In this document: piece after piece, positions 29,564 through 42,013 of the stretch
How positions within the stretch are numbered: the stretch's first letter is position 1
Layout of the letters: each line of letters opens with the position of its first letter
Origin: Pseudozyma flocculosa PF-1
Lineage: Eukaryota > Basidiomycota > Ustilaginomycetes > Ustilaginales > Ustilaginaceae
DNA: 64,000 nt
Direction of reading: 5' to 3'
NCBI RefSeq assembly: GCF_000417875.1
Contig: NW_006920870.1
Location: forward strand, 1,180,727-1,244,726
Notes under the pieces: generated by a model
Told to the model about the DNA's origin: nothing
Database searches by the model: none
The model's input: the letters and a program-made list of their open reading frames with translations, nothing else
Program-made: the position numbers and the translations under genes

Positions 29564-32547
29564 ATGCCAGCCGATCTCGTCGAGCCCGGGCCTTCACGCC
29601 AGCCCGCCACCTCGCCCGTTGTTCGCCGGCGGCGAGCCCGGACGGCCGCGCAGAAGCTATCTTCGAGCCCCATGCGATCTCGCTCCGCCTACACCGAGCC
29701 CCGCGATTCCGGCAGCCGGACCGGCGGAGCCAAGGCCCACTATTCGCCCGATGCCGGCTCGGCGCAGCTCGATGCCCCAGCAGAGTGGCTCCAGGCGCGC
29801 AAATATGCCGTGCTCGTCGACGCAGGCTCCTCGGGGTCTAGGATGCAGGTCTACTCGTGGAAGGACCCGAAGCTTGACCGCGCGCTCAAGGAGAGCCGTG
29901 GTCAGGACATCAAGACGCTGCCCAAGGTCGAAAAGGGAACCTGGGAAGGCAGCGGCATGGACTGGACCGTCAAGGTTGAGCCGGGTGAGTGCCATCGGGA
30001 CATCGTCGCACCCGGCCCTTGACTACTGCAGGACCTCTTCTCTGACCCGCTCTCGCACACCTACCTCTCCCGGATCTGCGCTGCGGTCGTCCTCTGCCAG
30101 GCATCTCGTCGTTCGGCGACCACCCCTCCGACCTGGCTGCATACCTCCGACCGCTCATGGAGCATGCGGAAAAGGTGGTGCCCCCGTCCGCCTGGTCGGA
30201 CACGCCCATCTACATTATGGCCACCGCCGGGATGCGGCTGCTTCCGGACAGCCAGCGCGAGGCCGTGCTTTCCGAGACCTGCCGCTACGTCCGGGAACAC
30301 ACCTCGTTCCGCATCGACGGCGGCTGCAGCTCCCACGTCTCGGTCATCTCGGGCGAGGAAGAGGGCCTGCTGGGCTGGATCTCGGTCAACTACCTCATGG
30401 ACGGCTTCCACATCCGGCCCAAGCAGAACCTGACTGAGGGCGAGGCCGATCTCGTGGAGGGCAAGAGCACCTTTGGCTTCCTCGACATGGGGGGCGCCAG
30501 CACCCAGATCGCCTTTGAGCCCAGCAAGGCGGCGCTGCAGGCCGAGGAGGGCCAGTCGAGCGCTCAGGAGGAGCTCACGCCCGTCAGTCTGCGCATGCTC
30601 GACGGCACCGAGGTGTCGCACCAGGTGTTCGTCACCACCTTCCTCGGCTACGGAACCAACCAGGCGCGCCAGCGCTACGTCAAGCAGCTCAGGGAGACGG
30701 GCAAGCCGCTCGCCCTCGACACTGCACCGGCGACCTCGACCTCGACCTCGACCTCGACGTCAGCCTCCTCGTCGGCCGTGGCGGCTGTTGGAGCGCCGAG
30801 GCCGTACGCGGACCCCTGCCTGCCCGAAGGCCTGCAACTGACTGCCGCGGGCCACGACCACACGGACGTCTCGCTCGTCGGCACCGGATCATTCACCGAG
30901 TGCCTCGAGGCGACGCACCCGCTGCTGGACAAGGAGGCGACGTGCACCAACCCGCCTTGCCTCTTCCACGGCGTTCACGTGCCCAAGATCGACTTCAGCG
31001 TCAACCACTTCATCGGCGTCTCCGAGTATTGGTTCAGCTCCAACGACGTCTTCAACCAGGGCGGCGTCTACGACTTTGTTTCGTTCCAAAAGGCCGCGGT
31101 CGACTTCTGCGGCAAGCCGTGGTCGGAGCTCAAGTCGCACCTCGATGCCGGCGACCTGTTTGGTCCGCAGGTCGAGCTCAACCGCCTTCAGCTGCAGTGC
31201 TTCAAGGCTGCCTGGATGGTGACGGTGCTGCACGAGGGCATCGGCCTGCCGCGGATCGTCGACAGCAAGGGTCAGGGCGATGGCAAGGATCACACCGACG
31301 AGGCGCAGGACAAGGCGGACCAGAAGAACCTCTTCCAGAGCGTCAACGACGTCGACGGCTTCTCGGTCAGCTGGACGCTGGGCAAGGCCGTCGTCGAGGC
31401 GAGCCGGGACATTCCGCCCGCTCCCAAGCTGCTCCCCTCGCCACTCGACGGCCTTCCGCTACAGAGCGGAGGCAGCGGTGGTGCCGTCGGGCTCGGGGGG
31501 TGGAAGCCGTTTGGCGCCAACTGGCCCACGACGGGAGAGGGTTCGGCGTTCCCTCCGGCGCTGCAGGCGGGCCAGCGTGCGTTTGGTCCGGCCGCGGTCC
31601 TGGTCGCGGTCGCAGCTTTCCTCGTGCTCGCCCTCACCTGCCTCTGCACGAGGGGACGCAGCCCGAGGGCGACACGTCGGCGTGCGGCCATCAAGGAGCT
31701 TCTGCCGCCGCCGCTGGGATCCCTCGGTGGCGTCTGCGCTGCCAAGCGGGGCGCGCGCGGCGACTATGCTCTGGCGAGCATGGAAGAGGCGTCGGAGGTC
31801 AAGGGGCCCGCGTTCGGATCCAAGTGGTTCTCTCGGGGCAAGCGTGGCGAGAGCCTGCTGTCGAGCCCGGAGCTCGAGTCGGAGCAGTCGTACAGCTCCG
31901 AGGGCAGCAGCGAAGAGAGCGTGGGCGGGGGCCGCTCCCGCAATCACCGGCGGCGCAAGTCCAACACGGGCTTTTTGCGCACCTTGATGCTGCCGGCGAG
32001 GCGTCTCTTCTACGGCGCCGCAGCTCTGCTTCCCGCCTCTGTGTCATCGAGGGCGATGCGGGCCTCTGGGCGCTCGAGCGACCGGCTGGCCGCCCACGCG
32101 CGGCGTGCGACGGCCTCGAGCGGGAGGATCCCCGTGCGGCGTGGGGCGACGAGCCCGACGCTGGTCAAGGTGAGCCGACCCGGCTCGCCTGGGCTGGTGG
32201 GCATCACATCTGGCAGCACGATTTCGAGGCCGGCGTCGCGCACCAGCAGCCGCGCGCCGACGCCGACCCTGGGGCTGCGGTCGGGTGCGCCGGGCGCCCA
32301 CGCCCGACCAGTGGGACCATTTTCGGCGGGGGGCATGGCGGGCATGCACGGGTCATCGTCGAGGCCGGGCTACTTTACGGCAAGCCTGACTCGTGCCAAC
32401 TCGCAGACGGACCTGGGACAGGCGCACGAGAACCTGCTGGCGCCCAACAGCGCGACGGCGACGACGAGCGCCATGCTGAGCCGCAGCCCGTCTCGGGTCG
32501 GGTCGCCCGCTCCGCACCTGTCGCCCATGTCCGAGGTGCGGCCGTAG
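29564..32547 (+). CDS. YND1: GDA1/CD39-family nucleoside di/triphosphatase (Golgi apyrase, Ynd1-like)
   Basis: Hydrolyses NDPs and NTPs in the Golgi lumen. In yeast this removes the GDP or UDP released by glycosyltransferases and so sustains nucleotide-sugar import. Exons 29564-29984 and 30101-32547 join in phase 1 across a 116-nt intron (GTGAGT...GCCAG), giving 955 residues. The apyrase-conserved regions are in order: VLVDAGSSGSRMQVY (about 84-97), IMATAGMRLLP, GEEEGLLGWISVNYLMDGF and FGFLDMGGASTQIAFEP. A single membrane segment lies at about 635-656 (FGPAAVLVAVAAFLVLALTC), as in Ynd1 rather than Gda1. A basic, Ser/Arg-rich tail of about 300 residues follows, presumably cytosolic, making the protein much longer than yeast Ynd1 (630). 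A (TCGACC)n run at about 30735-30760 encodes a short Thr/Ser repeat in a variable loop. No N-terminal signal anchor is obvious. Confidence 0.93.
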
Positions 32548-33202
32548 CCTGCTGCGGTCCTGCCCACGCCAACCGACGCCATGGCATGTATTGACCAGGT
32601 GCCACCATCTATGGACACTTTTATACGCTCGAGCCGCGCTGGTACACTCTGGCGCTACCTTGGTTTTTTTCGCAGTCGCATGCCCGTCTTTTCGTGTGCA
32701 AACCTGTAACTTTACCGCTCTGCGTCGTGTTGGCGCCGCCGTCAACTGTGCGACTTGTTTGGTCGTGATTCTATGGGAACGCTGCCAGTGCCAGCACGCA
32801 AGCCAAGCTACGCCACCGCAGGCGCTCTCTGCAGACTGCGAGGGCGAGGGCGAGGGAGAGGGCGAGCGAGAAACGTGAGGCAACGATTTAGGGGCCGCCT
32901 GCCAAAGTGGAGGCTGCTGGGGCCAACAGCGGGCGCAGAGGGCAGAGGACAAAGGTGAGGCACCCCCACAACGGCGGGCCAAACACTCGCCAACACCCTG
33001 CCAACGACCCACCACCACCATCTTCCAGCCCTCCCCTTCTTACCCTCCCTGCCTCCAACCGTTGCAGCAGGCACGCAGCCTCGAATTCACGCCACCCCGA
33101 ACCGCAACGCCCCCGGCCACACTTCACTCGAATGAGTGCTCTCGTCTTCCAAGGAGCTCCTCATCCTGCCGGCGCCCGCTAGTGCGCCTGCCCCGCCTCA
33201 CC
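32548..33202. other. Intergenic between apyrase and DysF gene
   Basis: This 655-bp spacer lies between tandem genes. It includes a short GCGAGG-type run near 32840 and a C/A-rich leader before 33203. I see no gene. Confidence 0.5.
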
Positions 33203-36200
33203 ATGGCCCTCCATCCTCCCGTCCAACAGCCCCTCACAGTCGTCCGCCCCACGCCGCTCCACCCGCTCGACGAGATACCGCTCAACCTGCATCCCTCTGC
33301 CACCACCATCGGCAGCGAACCCCGCCCTCCACGCCCCAGCTCCCACTCTTCGCAGCATGTCGGTCTCCATTCCGCCTGCAACCTGCCCACAAAGGGCGAC
33401 CACGCCGATGCTCAAGAGGCCCTCGCAAAGCTCGATCGCCTCACCAAGCAGCGCGAGAAACGCAACAGATGGCGCAGGCCAGCAGACCGCATCACCGGCG
33501 CACTCCATCGCACAAGCGCCCGTCACGCCTCTGGTACCGGCGCCGCAGACGACTCCGACTCCGACTCGAGCGACTCAATCGACCTCAGCAAGGCTTTTGA
33601 AGAGGTAAAGCTCAAGATCACCAGCCTACCTGGACATCCCGTCGTAGGCAAGGTGCGCAATGCCGCATCCAGAGCCAGAGATCGCATCGGCCGAGGAGAC
33701 ACCGACAGCCCCGGTAACTCGCCCGACTTTGAGCATGGCCAGGACGGATTGGCTTACCGCTTCCCTCTCACCCGCAGCATCGGAGCAGCGGCAAGGAGGT
33801 TCTCGCTCAACAAGACGCCTCCGCCCTTTGCAGAGCAGAGCAGCAGGGCAGGCTTGACGGCCGCTCCTGGCGCAGCCAGCCCCGTGGCCATGCACGCAAC
33901 CAAGAGCCCACCGCCGATTCCAGAGAGCCCGGGCAGCGCGTCCAGCAGCACGATGCCAGACACGGGCAGGTTCAAGGCGTTGGCATCGCAGAACCCCGAG
34001 CTGCTCGTCGTCGACGAAGAGGGCCACGAGCGACAGGCAGAGGAGCAGAGTCACGGCGGCCTCCGGCGTCCCGTCACCTTCTTCCACGACCATGGCGAGC
34101 TGAGCCCAGGCAGCAGGAGCGCCGTCACGACACCAGGCAGCACCCCTTCCACCGAGCCCGCAGCCAACCCGATCGTCTTCAACCTCACACCCATCGGCTG
34201 CTCGTCGGCCTCTGTCATCCACGACGAGCCCGAGGAGCATGACCCGGGCGCACGGCTGCGCGGGGCCTGCACCCTGTCGCCATCCGTGTCTCCCTCGTCA
34301 GCCTCGGGCTTGACCGAGTCCGACGAGGCCGAAGACGACGGCAGTGCATTGCAGACTGACTCGAGCGATGAAGAGGACGAGGACGACGACGGCGGGCGTG
34401 GTCCCAACGATGAGCTGCTGACGCACGGATCCGTCAGCCTAAAGCACAACGAGGCGCTGTCCAAGGAAGAGCTCAAGAAGCACCGGAAGCTGCTGCGCAG
34501 AGAGGCGAAGCGGCAGAAGCGAAGGGCGGCAAGGGGCGAGGTCTCTGCCGATGGACCACCCACCGTCGCCCCGACGTCCAAGGCCGACCACATCAAGCAT
34601 GGCGTGGGCCACCGCGTATCAAAGGGCCTCCACTACGCCTCTAGCCAGAGCCGCAACCGCAGAGCCATGGAGCGGTACTCTCCAAACCCGGTCAAGCAGC
34701 TCTACGCCCTCAACACGGACCTGCACCGCTCTGGGACTCCGCCCATCGACGGGATGACGGCCGAACGCCGCGGCAGCACTGGAGGACCCTTTTCGGCCAT
34801 CTCTCCTACCATGTCGAGGAGCGGGCAGAGCATCACCGGCGGCCGTCGAGGCTCGCTCGCCAACAGCAGGCGCAGCTCCTTTGCCGAAACCGAGCGGGAC
34901 CACGACGCGACGACGCTCAGCATCGGACAGGCCGTTGGCGAAGATTTCGAGGGCGGCCACGTCCTCGGGCGGTGGAACACCCAGATGTCGATGGCGAGCT
35001 CGATGGGCAGCTTTCGCAGGTACATGCGCGCGCCAAACGTCCTGCGCAAGCGTCGTCAGGGCAAGTGGGAGGCCGAGATGGCCGCCATCGAAGCGGCCGC
35101 AGGAGGTACGCCCACCGCGCAGGCCGACCCGGAAAAGGAGCTCGACCAGATGCTAGGCAAGCTCGCCGCTGAACAGGCCCCGCGCGATGCTGGCAAGGAG
35201 AGATACGAGTTCGACGTCCTCTACGAGAACCAACGAGGGTGAGTCGCTAGCGCCCGGCCGCTCGCCATGCCATCCTTGAGCTTCGCACTGACGCTCGCAC
35301 TGTCCGACGCTGCCGCTCGCCTGCAGCCTTCTCGTATTCGGCATCCCCAAGTTCAGCCCACGCACCCTCTTTCAGTGGGACCCCTCGCCCTGGACGAGCG
35401 CCGACAACAAAAAGTCGCCCTACAACATCGCCAACGCGCAGCTGCCGGACCCCTCGTGGGACTGGATCTATCCCGAGTGGCTGATCGACATGACGGGCGA
35501 CACCGACGAGGCCGGCTGGCAGTACAGCGGCAACTTCGGTCGCCGCTTCTGGCCCAACGTCCACTTTCCGCACGGAAAGCTCGGGCTGCCCCGCACCGGC
35601 ATGGACGGCATCACCGAGATGAATGCGCGCCTGGCCGAAAAGCAGGCCAAGCGCGAGGAGAAGGAGCGGCAGCGCGAGGACGACGGGCTCGAGGCGCTGA
35701 AACGCTCGGCCCGCGCCAAGTCGGACAAGTGGCAGGGCACGCCCGACCCTTGGACGTTTGTGCGCCGACGGCGATGGATCCGTCTCCGTCGCCGACGGCC
35801 ACTCGCTACGGCCGAGACGGCGGCCGAGGCGTCCAGGGAGGCCAAGGAAGCATCGCCGGGGCAGGAAAAGCTCACCGTCCCGGCGTCCGATGGCGCCCCG
35901 ACGGCCCTCACGGACAACGACTCGTTCCTCGGCACATCAAGCTCGCTCTCGGGGTCTGACGAGGAGGACGAGGAAGAGGACGACGGCGAGCAGAGCGACG
36001 GACGAGACTATGCACCTGCTGGAGCGGGGCCCTCGACGTTCTTGCCGAGGCGATTGCCAGGCAACCTCGCCAACGGTTCGGACCCGTTCAAGTTCAAGAA
36101 GGACGTCGTCAGGACCAGGCGCGCGCAAAGGCACGCTAAGGAGTTCACGGGTACCCTCAAGGAGCTCAAGAGCCTGCTGCCCAGCCTTTTGGACGGCGAG

Positions 36201-37967
36201 CGAGAGGACCGCGCGACGAGGCCGCACCCGGACGGCCACCATGGCGGCGTCTCGAAGGCAGCCATGCTCAAGCTCAACCGCATCGACGCTCGCAACCCGT
36301 TCATCAGCTGGAAGCTGGTCAAGAGCCGGCTCGAGGACGCCGACATGGCGTTTGCCAGCGCCACGCTAAGGGCGAGGGAGAAGCGATACCGGCGGCGGCA
36401 GAACGAGGAGCTGGCGCGCAGCCGTAGGGCCAAGGCCGCGGCTGGCGACGGAGGCTCGAGGTCGATTCCCTCCCAATTTCTGGCGGACAAGTCGATGCAG
36501 AGCTCGGGCGTCGGTGGCGGTGGAATCGCCGAGGCTGGCTCGGCAAAGACCAGCAGGGCCGCCAACCTGCAGGAGCACGTCGACGAGGCTACGTCGCTGC
36601 CGGCCTCGAGCGGCGCGTTCAAGGAGCTGACGCGCGAGGCGCTCATCGAGATCAACTACAGCCGGGCGTTGCGCGTGCTCAAGGCGTGCAAGCTCGACCG
36701 GCAGAGGCTGGAGCTGTGGAAGCTGTGGCTGGGCGTCGAGTCGCTCGACACGCTCATGGAGAACGCGAGGGCGCTGGATCCGCGCGAGTCGATCGAGGCC
36801 GCCATGGGCTCGCCCTCACCGCCGCCCTCGCTTTCGGCCCATCGCCTCAGCAGCGTCAGCGGCGGCGGTGGCGGCGTCTACTTTAGCGGCGGCAGCTCGT
36901 CGCGCCATCGCCAGCGCGCCGACAAGGCACGGACGCGGTGGCGCGCGACGGTGAGCGGGCCGGACAGCAGCGACGTGTGGGACGTGCTGGAGCGGAAGCT
37001 AGACGACGTGCTGCTGCTGTTTGAGTTCCAGTCGAGCCGGGCGGCGCTGCTGCGCAGCCTGCTGGCCATGCACGCCCTCTCGCACCCGGAGCACGTCTAC
37101 CGCGATCGGTCGTTGCGCTCCAACCCGATCGAGCTCTCCCCAACGCACGTCCACGGCTCACCGCAGGAGATGGGGGGCGCGCAACCGCCACCGCCGTCGC
37201 AGCAAGTCCGGCAGGGGGCATGGCAGCGCTCCGGCCTGCCTCGGCTCGAGTTCTTCTCGGACGTCCAGGCGCTCCTGGATGCGCTGCCCGGTCCGGGTGC
37301 CGCCGAGACCGAGGCGCGACGCACGAGGATGGGCGAGCTGCAGGACGCGTCGGTTTCGTCGCTCGACGTCCTCCTCAACGCCACCACCACCGACCTCGCC
37401 GACGTCCTGCACCTGCACCCCCCCGCCGCCTCGTCTTCGTCGACGACCCACTCGCCTTCCGTCACGCCTGCCCCTCCCTCTTCGTCGTTGTCGAATCGTG
37501 GTGTCGGAGGAGGAAGTGCTGCTGGCGGAGGGACAGGAGGAAGGGGGAGAAACGTACCCAATCGAGCCGGATCAGTTTCACCGTTCCGCTCCTCTCCCCC
37601 CCTCTTCCGGGCCGGCGACGATGGGAGCCGCCAAGAGGACCCCGTCCGTCACCGGACCCGCTTCCCCCTCCTCTTCACCCACACCACCTCCTCCCACCGC
37701 CACCACCACTACTGCTGCCGTGCAGAACCAATTGTGCGTCCCGCCACTCCGACACCACGGCGGTGGCGGTGGCGGTGCCAATGTCGTATCCCGCTCTACC
37801 TCGCCCTCGCCCTCGCCCTCGCCCTCTATGCCGGTCGGAACGAACACAGCCATTCCGCAGCGCACCACTTCGGTCCCGCCCCGTCCTACCCAACGGCATA
37901 CCGGCGGCTCGACCGAGTAGCGTCGCCACCCTGCCAGCCCATGGCCCCGTCTCGCCGGGTGACTTAG
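33203..37967 (+). CDS. Large DysF (dysferlin)-domain protein, Spo73/Mug65-like
   Basis: Exons 33203-35238 and 35327-37967 join in phase 2 across an 88-nt intron (GTGAGT...CTGCAG), giving about 1,558 residues as read. The start is the first ATG, in a CACCATGG context. The N-terminal 670 residues are mostly disordered and charged. The intron falls inside the first DysF half (YEFDVLYENQRGLLVFGIPK, then RTLFQWDPSPWT). A second half follows at about 800-835 (WTFVRRRRWIRLRRR). The C-terminal region has helical blocks (LKACKLDRQRLELWKLWL, VWDVLERKLDDVLLLFEFQSSRA) of the kind I associate with Spo73/Mug65-like proteins of ascomycetes, which act in prospore-membrane or lipid-related steps. Peroxin Pex30-type membrane helices are absent. 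Near 37596-37602 (C7) the plausible frame appears to shift by one; the alternative frame ends at 37920 and looks more natural, so the last 120 residues are uncertain. Confidence 0.8.
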
Positions 37968-38207
37968 CGCACAATACGGCGCCGTGGCCGCCGCAACTTC
38001 TGTACCCCACCGTCGCCCGCCAGCTCCCGACCGCTGGGCGGCTCGGCTTGCCCTGTTCCTACCACAGACTCAGACGACACGCGTCCACACCCTCGTTTTT
38101 TTCAATACCGGCCCTTGCGACGACGACGGTCGTGCACGGCTTTCAATTGCGCGGCCCGCTTTGTTCTGTGGGCTGCCCTTCCTGCCTGTGCCCGCCCCCG
38201 CCCGCGC

Positions 38208-41200
38208 TCATCGTCGCGCAGCCTGACTGAAGTGCATCGGCGTCGGGCTGGGCGCCGAGTAGGTATCGTCTCTGCCGCACGGGCAACCCGGGGTCGAATG
38301 GCGAGGGAGAAGACGGGATGGTGGCGTTAGTACTTTGGGCAAGGCGGGGGTGTGTGCCGGTCTCGACGTCACGCATCCACGACGGCGGGCCGGGCCGGGC
38401 CGGGCCGAGCCGAGCGAGGGCCGACTGACTCACCGATCAATCAAAGGCCGACCGCCGTGTACGGTGCCCATCTCGTCGACCTGGCCCCAGACGACAAAGT
38501 CTCTTGCTGCACCGCCACCTTCTCCATCGCCCGCTCCTCCTCGTCTCGCACCTCCGCCCGCCGCCGCTGCCGCTGCCGCCGTCGCCGATGACGAGGAGGA
38601 CGGTGCGAGCGAGCTGAACGGGTTCCTCAGCCCCGCACCACCGCCGCCACCGCCGCCACCGCTCGCCCCCTCGTCGCGCGGCTGGGGCTTGGGCACGCCA
38701 AACAGCGTATCGTCCTCGATGCTCCTCGCCCCACCGCCGCCGACGCGCGAGTTGGAGGAGAAGCTAGACGTCGACCAGCCCGTCCCCGTCGCCGTCGCCG
38801 TGACGTTGGCGTTGCCCGGCTGGTTGTTGTAGTTGTTGGAAGACGAGGAGAAGCGAGAGCTCGCCACGGATCCCGGCGCCTGGAGACCGCCGTCGTCGTC
38901 TTCGTCGTCCTCCTCGTCATCGTCGTCCGAGTCGAGCGACGAGTCCTCGGACGAGTCTTCGTCCTCCTCCGGCAGCGCGTGCACCGCCGCCCCTCCGCCT
39001 GCGGCAGAGGCGGCGGCACCGCCCATCTGCGACTGGAGCGCCACTGCGCTCAGCTTGGTGCCGAGGTTGGCAGGAACCTCCTGTTCCTCCTCCTCGTCGT
39101 CGTACCCGTCATCGGACGAAGAAGGTCCCATCGCCCGTCGTCCTCGTCCCGTCGTGAGACCCTCGTCTTCGTCCATCAGCATCGCCGCCGCGCTGCTGGC
39201 TTCCGACCCGTCCAGACCGGCGCCGGCAGGTCCACGGCGCAACAGGCTGCCGCTCGAGTTGGCGGCAAACGACCCGGCCTGCGGAGTCACCTCGGGTGTC
39301 GTCGACATGCGAGGCCTCGACGACGTCGCGCCGCCACCACCAGCTGCCGAGAGCGACGGACCCCTCTTGGTCAGCGTCGGCGGCGTCGGCATGGAATCTC
39401 GACGGCGATGCCGTCCCGCCGCTGCTGCCGCCCTGTCCACGGCCTTCGCTTCCCTCTTGCTTCGCTGCAGTGGCGTGTCTACGGGACCTGCAGGCCGGGC
39501 CGAGCCTGCCCGCGGCGGGTGGCTGCTGCTGGCAGTGCTGGCGGCGCTGCCGGGTGCGGCCGAGTTGCCCCTTGGCTGGCCCGGCGTCTCCCTGCTGCTG
39601 TTTGCGCGGCCTTTCGACGTCGATGCCGAAGCCGGCGCTCGAGGATTGGCCTGTCCGACCGACCTCGTGGCGCCTACGCTCTTCAGGAGATCCTCGACCA
39701 TGAGCTTGGCCGCCTCCTTGGCCGGCGTCTTCGCGTACTTGCTCTGCGGCACCGAGAACTGCATCGTCATGGGCGGAGACATGCCTGCCGGCCAAGCATA
39801 CGAGTTGTTGTCCTCGCCATCCTCTTCTGCCGAGTCCCACTCCGACCCGTTGTCGCGCCGGCTCGGTTCTTTGCCTCGGTTGCCGCTGGCACCGCCGCCG
39901 TTGTTGCCGGCGCTGCCCTTGCTCTTTTGCATTCTCGAGGTGAGCGGCGTCTTTCGCAGGTCCACGATGCCGTTCCACATTTTGACGCTGGCAGGCTGCG
40001 CAAACGGGTTCGAGGCAGACGAGCTGCCACGCGGAGTCACCTCGAAGCGTGGCAACGAGTCGCGCGGCCGGCGGCCTGAGCCGCCGGCATCGCGCTTCCG
40101 CTGCTCCGAGTTGAGCACCTTGTTGAGCAGCGGACCGCGGGACCGCGGCGTGGTGGCGGCAGGCCGCTTTGCGTGGCGGCCGGGCGAGCTAGAGCCGATC
40201 GGCTTCGAGAGTCGCGGAGGCGGTGCGATCGAAGACGAGCCGGAGACGTCGCCTGCGCCGTGGTATCCGGTGCGAGAGATGTCGAGGTTCTCTACGTCCT
40301 GTGCCAGCTGCGAGCGATCCACCTCAATGGTCTGGTCGTTTGTGACGTCGTCGTAGTAGACGCGGTTGGCACCGCTGCCCCTGGATGCAAGGGCCGATTG
40401 CTTTTCGTGGGCGTGGAGGATGCTGTCGTTGTTGCTGTCGTCTGGTCGGCCCAGATCCTGGGTGAGATCACGTCGCAGCCTCTCAAACGGCGACTCTGTC
40501 GGATCGGCAAACGAGGCGTCGCCGCCATCGAGGTCCTGCTGCTGCTGCTGTTGTTGTTGTTGCTGCTTCTTCTTGTCTGCCTCGCGACGGGCCGCTGCCG
40601 CCATCGAGGCATTGCTGAAGCGAGGCGGCGAGCTGCGACGCGGGCCAGCCGCAGCCGAATCAAAGGCGCTGATCTCGCCGCTGTCGTCGCCTGTTGCCGC
40701 CGCGCCGTGTCTGGCGCCCCTGCGAGGGTGGGGCTGGTCGATGGATTGGTCGTAGAGCTCGGTGCCGGCGTCGGAGCGGGGCGAGGCCGTGACGTCGTCG
40801 CTATGGAAGGTGGTGTGCGCCTCGGACTCGCCGTCGAGCGTGGTGCTCTGCTCGTACGAAGCGTTGCCCTGGCCCGTATCTCCGTCGTCGTAGCCGTCGC
40901 CCTGGTCGTCTACGCGGGCGGTGAGGGCGACGTCGGCCGAGACCTCGAAGAAGTGTTTCCAGAACTTGGCGCCCTGCCACGTGCGAGCGCTTGCGACGCC
41001 GTACCGGTTGACGGCCGGGAGGATGCGGGATGTGACAATCTGGTGGCAGGTGGTGAAGTTCTGGTCGATCTCCTGGAGGACAGTGGTGATCTCCTGGTCG
41101 AGCTGGAGGATCTGCGTCGAGATGGGCACGTTGGCGGGGCCAGAGGACGAAGTGGCCGTCGATGCGGCCATGTCGATGCCGCCTGGCCCGCCCGGGTAGA

Positions 41201-41225
41201 GCGACTGTCTGGGCTGGCCGTACAT
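38208..41225 (-). CDS. ASK1: DASH/Dam1 complex subunit Ask1
   Basis: A subunit of the DASH ring that couples kinetochores to spindle microtubule plus ends. The Ask1 core lies at about 36-102: ISTQILQLDQEITTVLQEID, NFTTCHQIVTSRILPAVNRY and WQGAKFWKHFFEVSADVALT. The remaining ~850 residues are a disordered Ser/Pro/Gly/Asp-rich tail with Gln and acidic runs, far longer than in yeasts (about 300). I read two exons, 38434-41225 and 38208-38271. The long frame runs into a stop exactly at a GTGAGT donor. A perfect TACTAAC branch site and a CGGCAG acceptor follow, and the join (phase 2) adds a natural ending, DDTYSAPSPTPMHF and seven more residues, for 951 in all. Without the splice the protein would stop at LIDR (931). 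Convergent with the DysF gene, whose stop is about 240 bp away. Ser/Thr-Pro sites in the tail could be Cdk or Aurora targets. Confidence 0.88.
38326..38332 (-). other. Intron branch site TACTAAC of the last ASK1 intron
   Basis: The plus strand reads GTTAGTA, giving TACTAAC in the sense of ASK1. It lies about 54 nt before the CGGCAG acceptor at 38272-38274, inside the proposed 162-nt intron 38272-38433. It is a perfect match to the fungal consensus. Confidence 0.75.
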
Positions 41226-42013
41226 GCGAGCGTCGATTGACCGAGTGGGCGGATGAGTGGAGAGGCGGTGGGGCTGTCTTTGGCTTGTTTTATCAAAGAC
41301 GTCGTTTGCCAAGGAGGGTGGAGAGGGCGGATGGCAGTTGTGCGACGAGTGTCCGGCTGCCTGACGGCAATCTGATGTGCAATGCAGAATGGATGGACTT
41401 GCTGCTGTGTCAGCGGCGTCGGCGTCGTGATCGACCGGAAACGAGGCGGAGCGGCGGATGGTGGTGAGAAACGAGGCAGCGCTGGGCCCAGAGCGAGGTG
41501 TTGGGCCGTCGCCCCGAGCTCCTTCTGAGCTGGCCCGCATGCACACGCGCGCGCGCACCGACACGCCTGGCAGGCAGGCCTGGGCTGCCCTCGGCTGCCA
41601 GACAACAACACCTGCTCTTCCCTGCGCTGCTTGCCTTTTTCCCTGGTCACCCAATGCGCGCGACGCGCCCTGCCACTCACCAGCCAAGCAAAGGCAACGG
41701 GCACACACACCAACAGGCTCACCGCACCATCCACCAAACACCCCAAGCCGCTGCGACTACACAACACACCACTCTGCTCTGCTCAGCGGGCCCAAAAAGG
41801 TGATGGATTCAGCGATATAGACAGACCGTGGCAATAGCTACTTCTGCGAGGACCGACGAGGCTTGGAGACACTGAAGAGACGACAAAGAGAGATGCTACG
41901 AGATACAGACGAGAGAGATGGAGGCTTGACGGGCGAACGCTGAAAGGACCACAGGGATAGATGACAAGAGACATGGACCATAACTTAGCGGCAGGTGGCG
42001 ATCGCAGCAGGGA
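41226..42013. other. Intergenic: Ask1 promoter and CBS-gene 3' flank
   Basis: This 788-bp region between two minus-strand genes has no recognisable feature. The open frames are unconserved-looking extensions of the neighbours. Confidence 0.5.
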
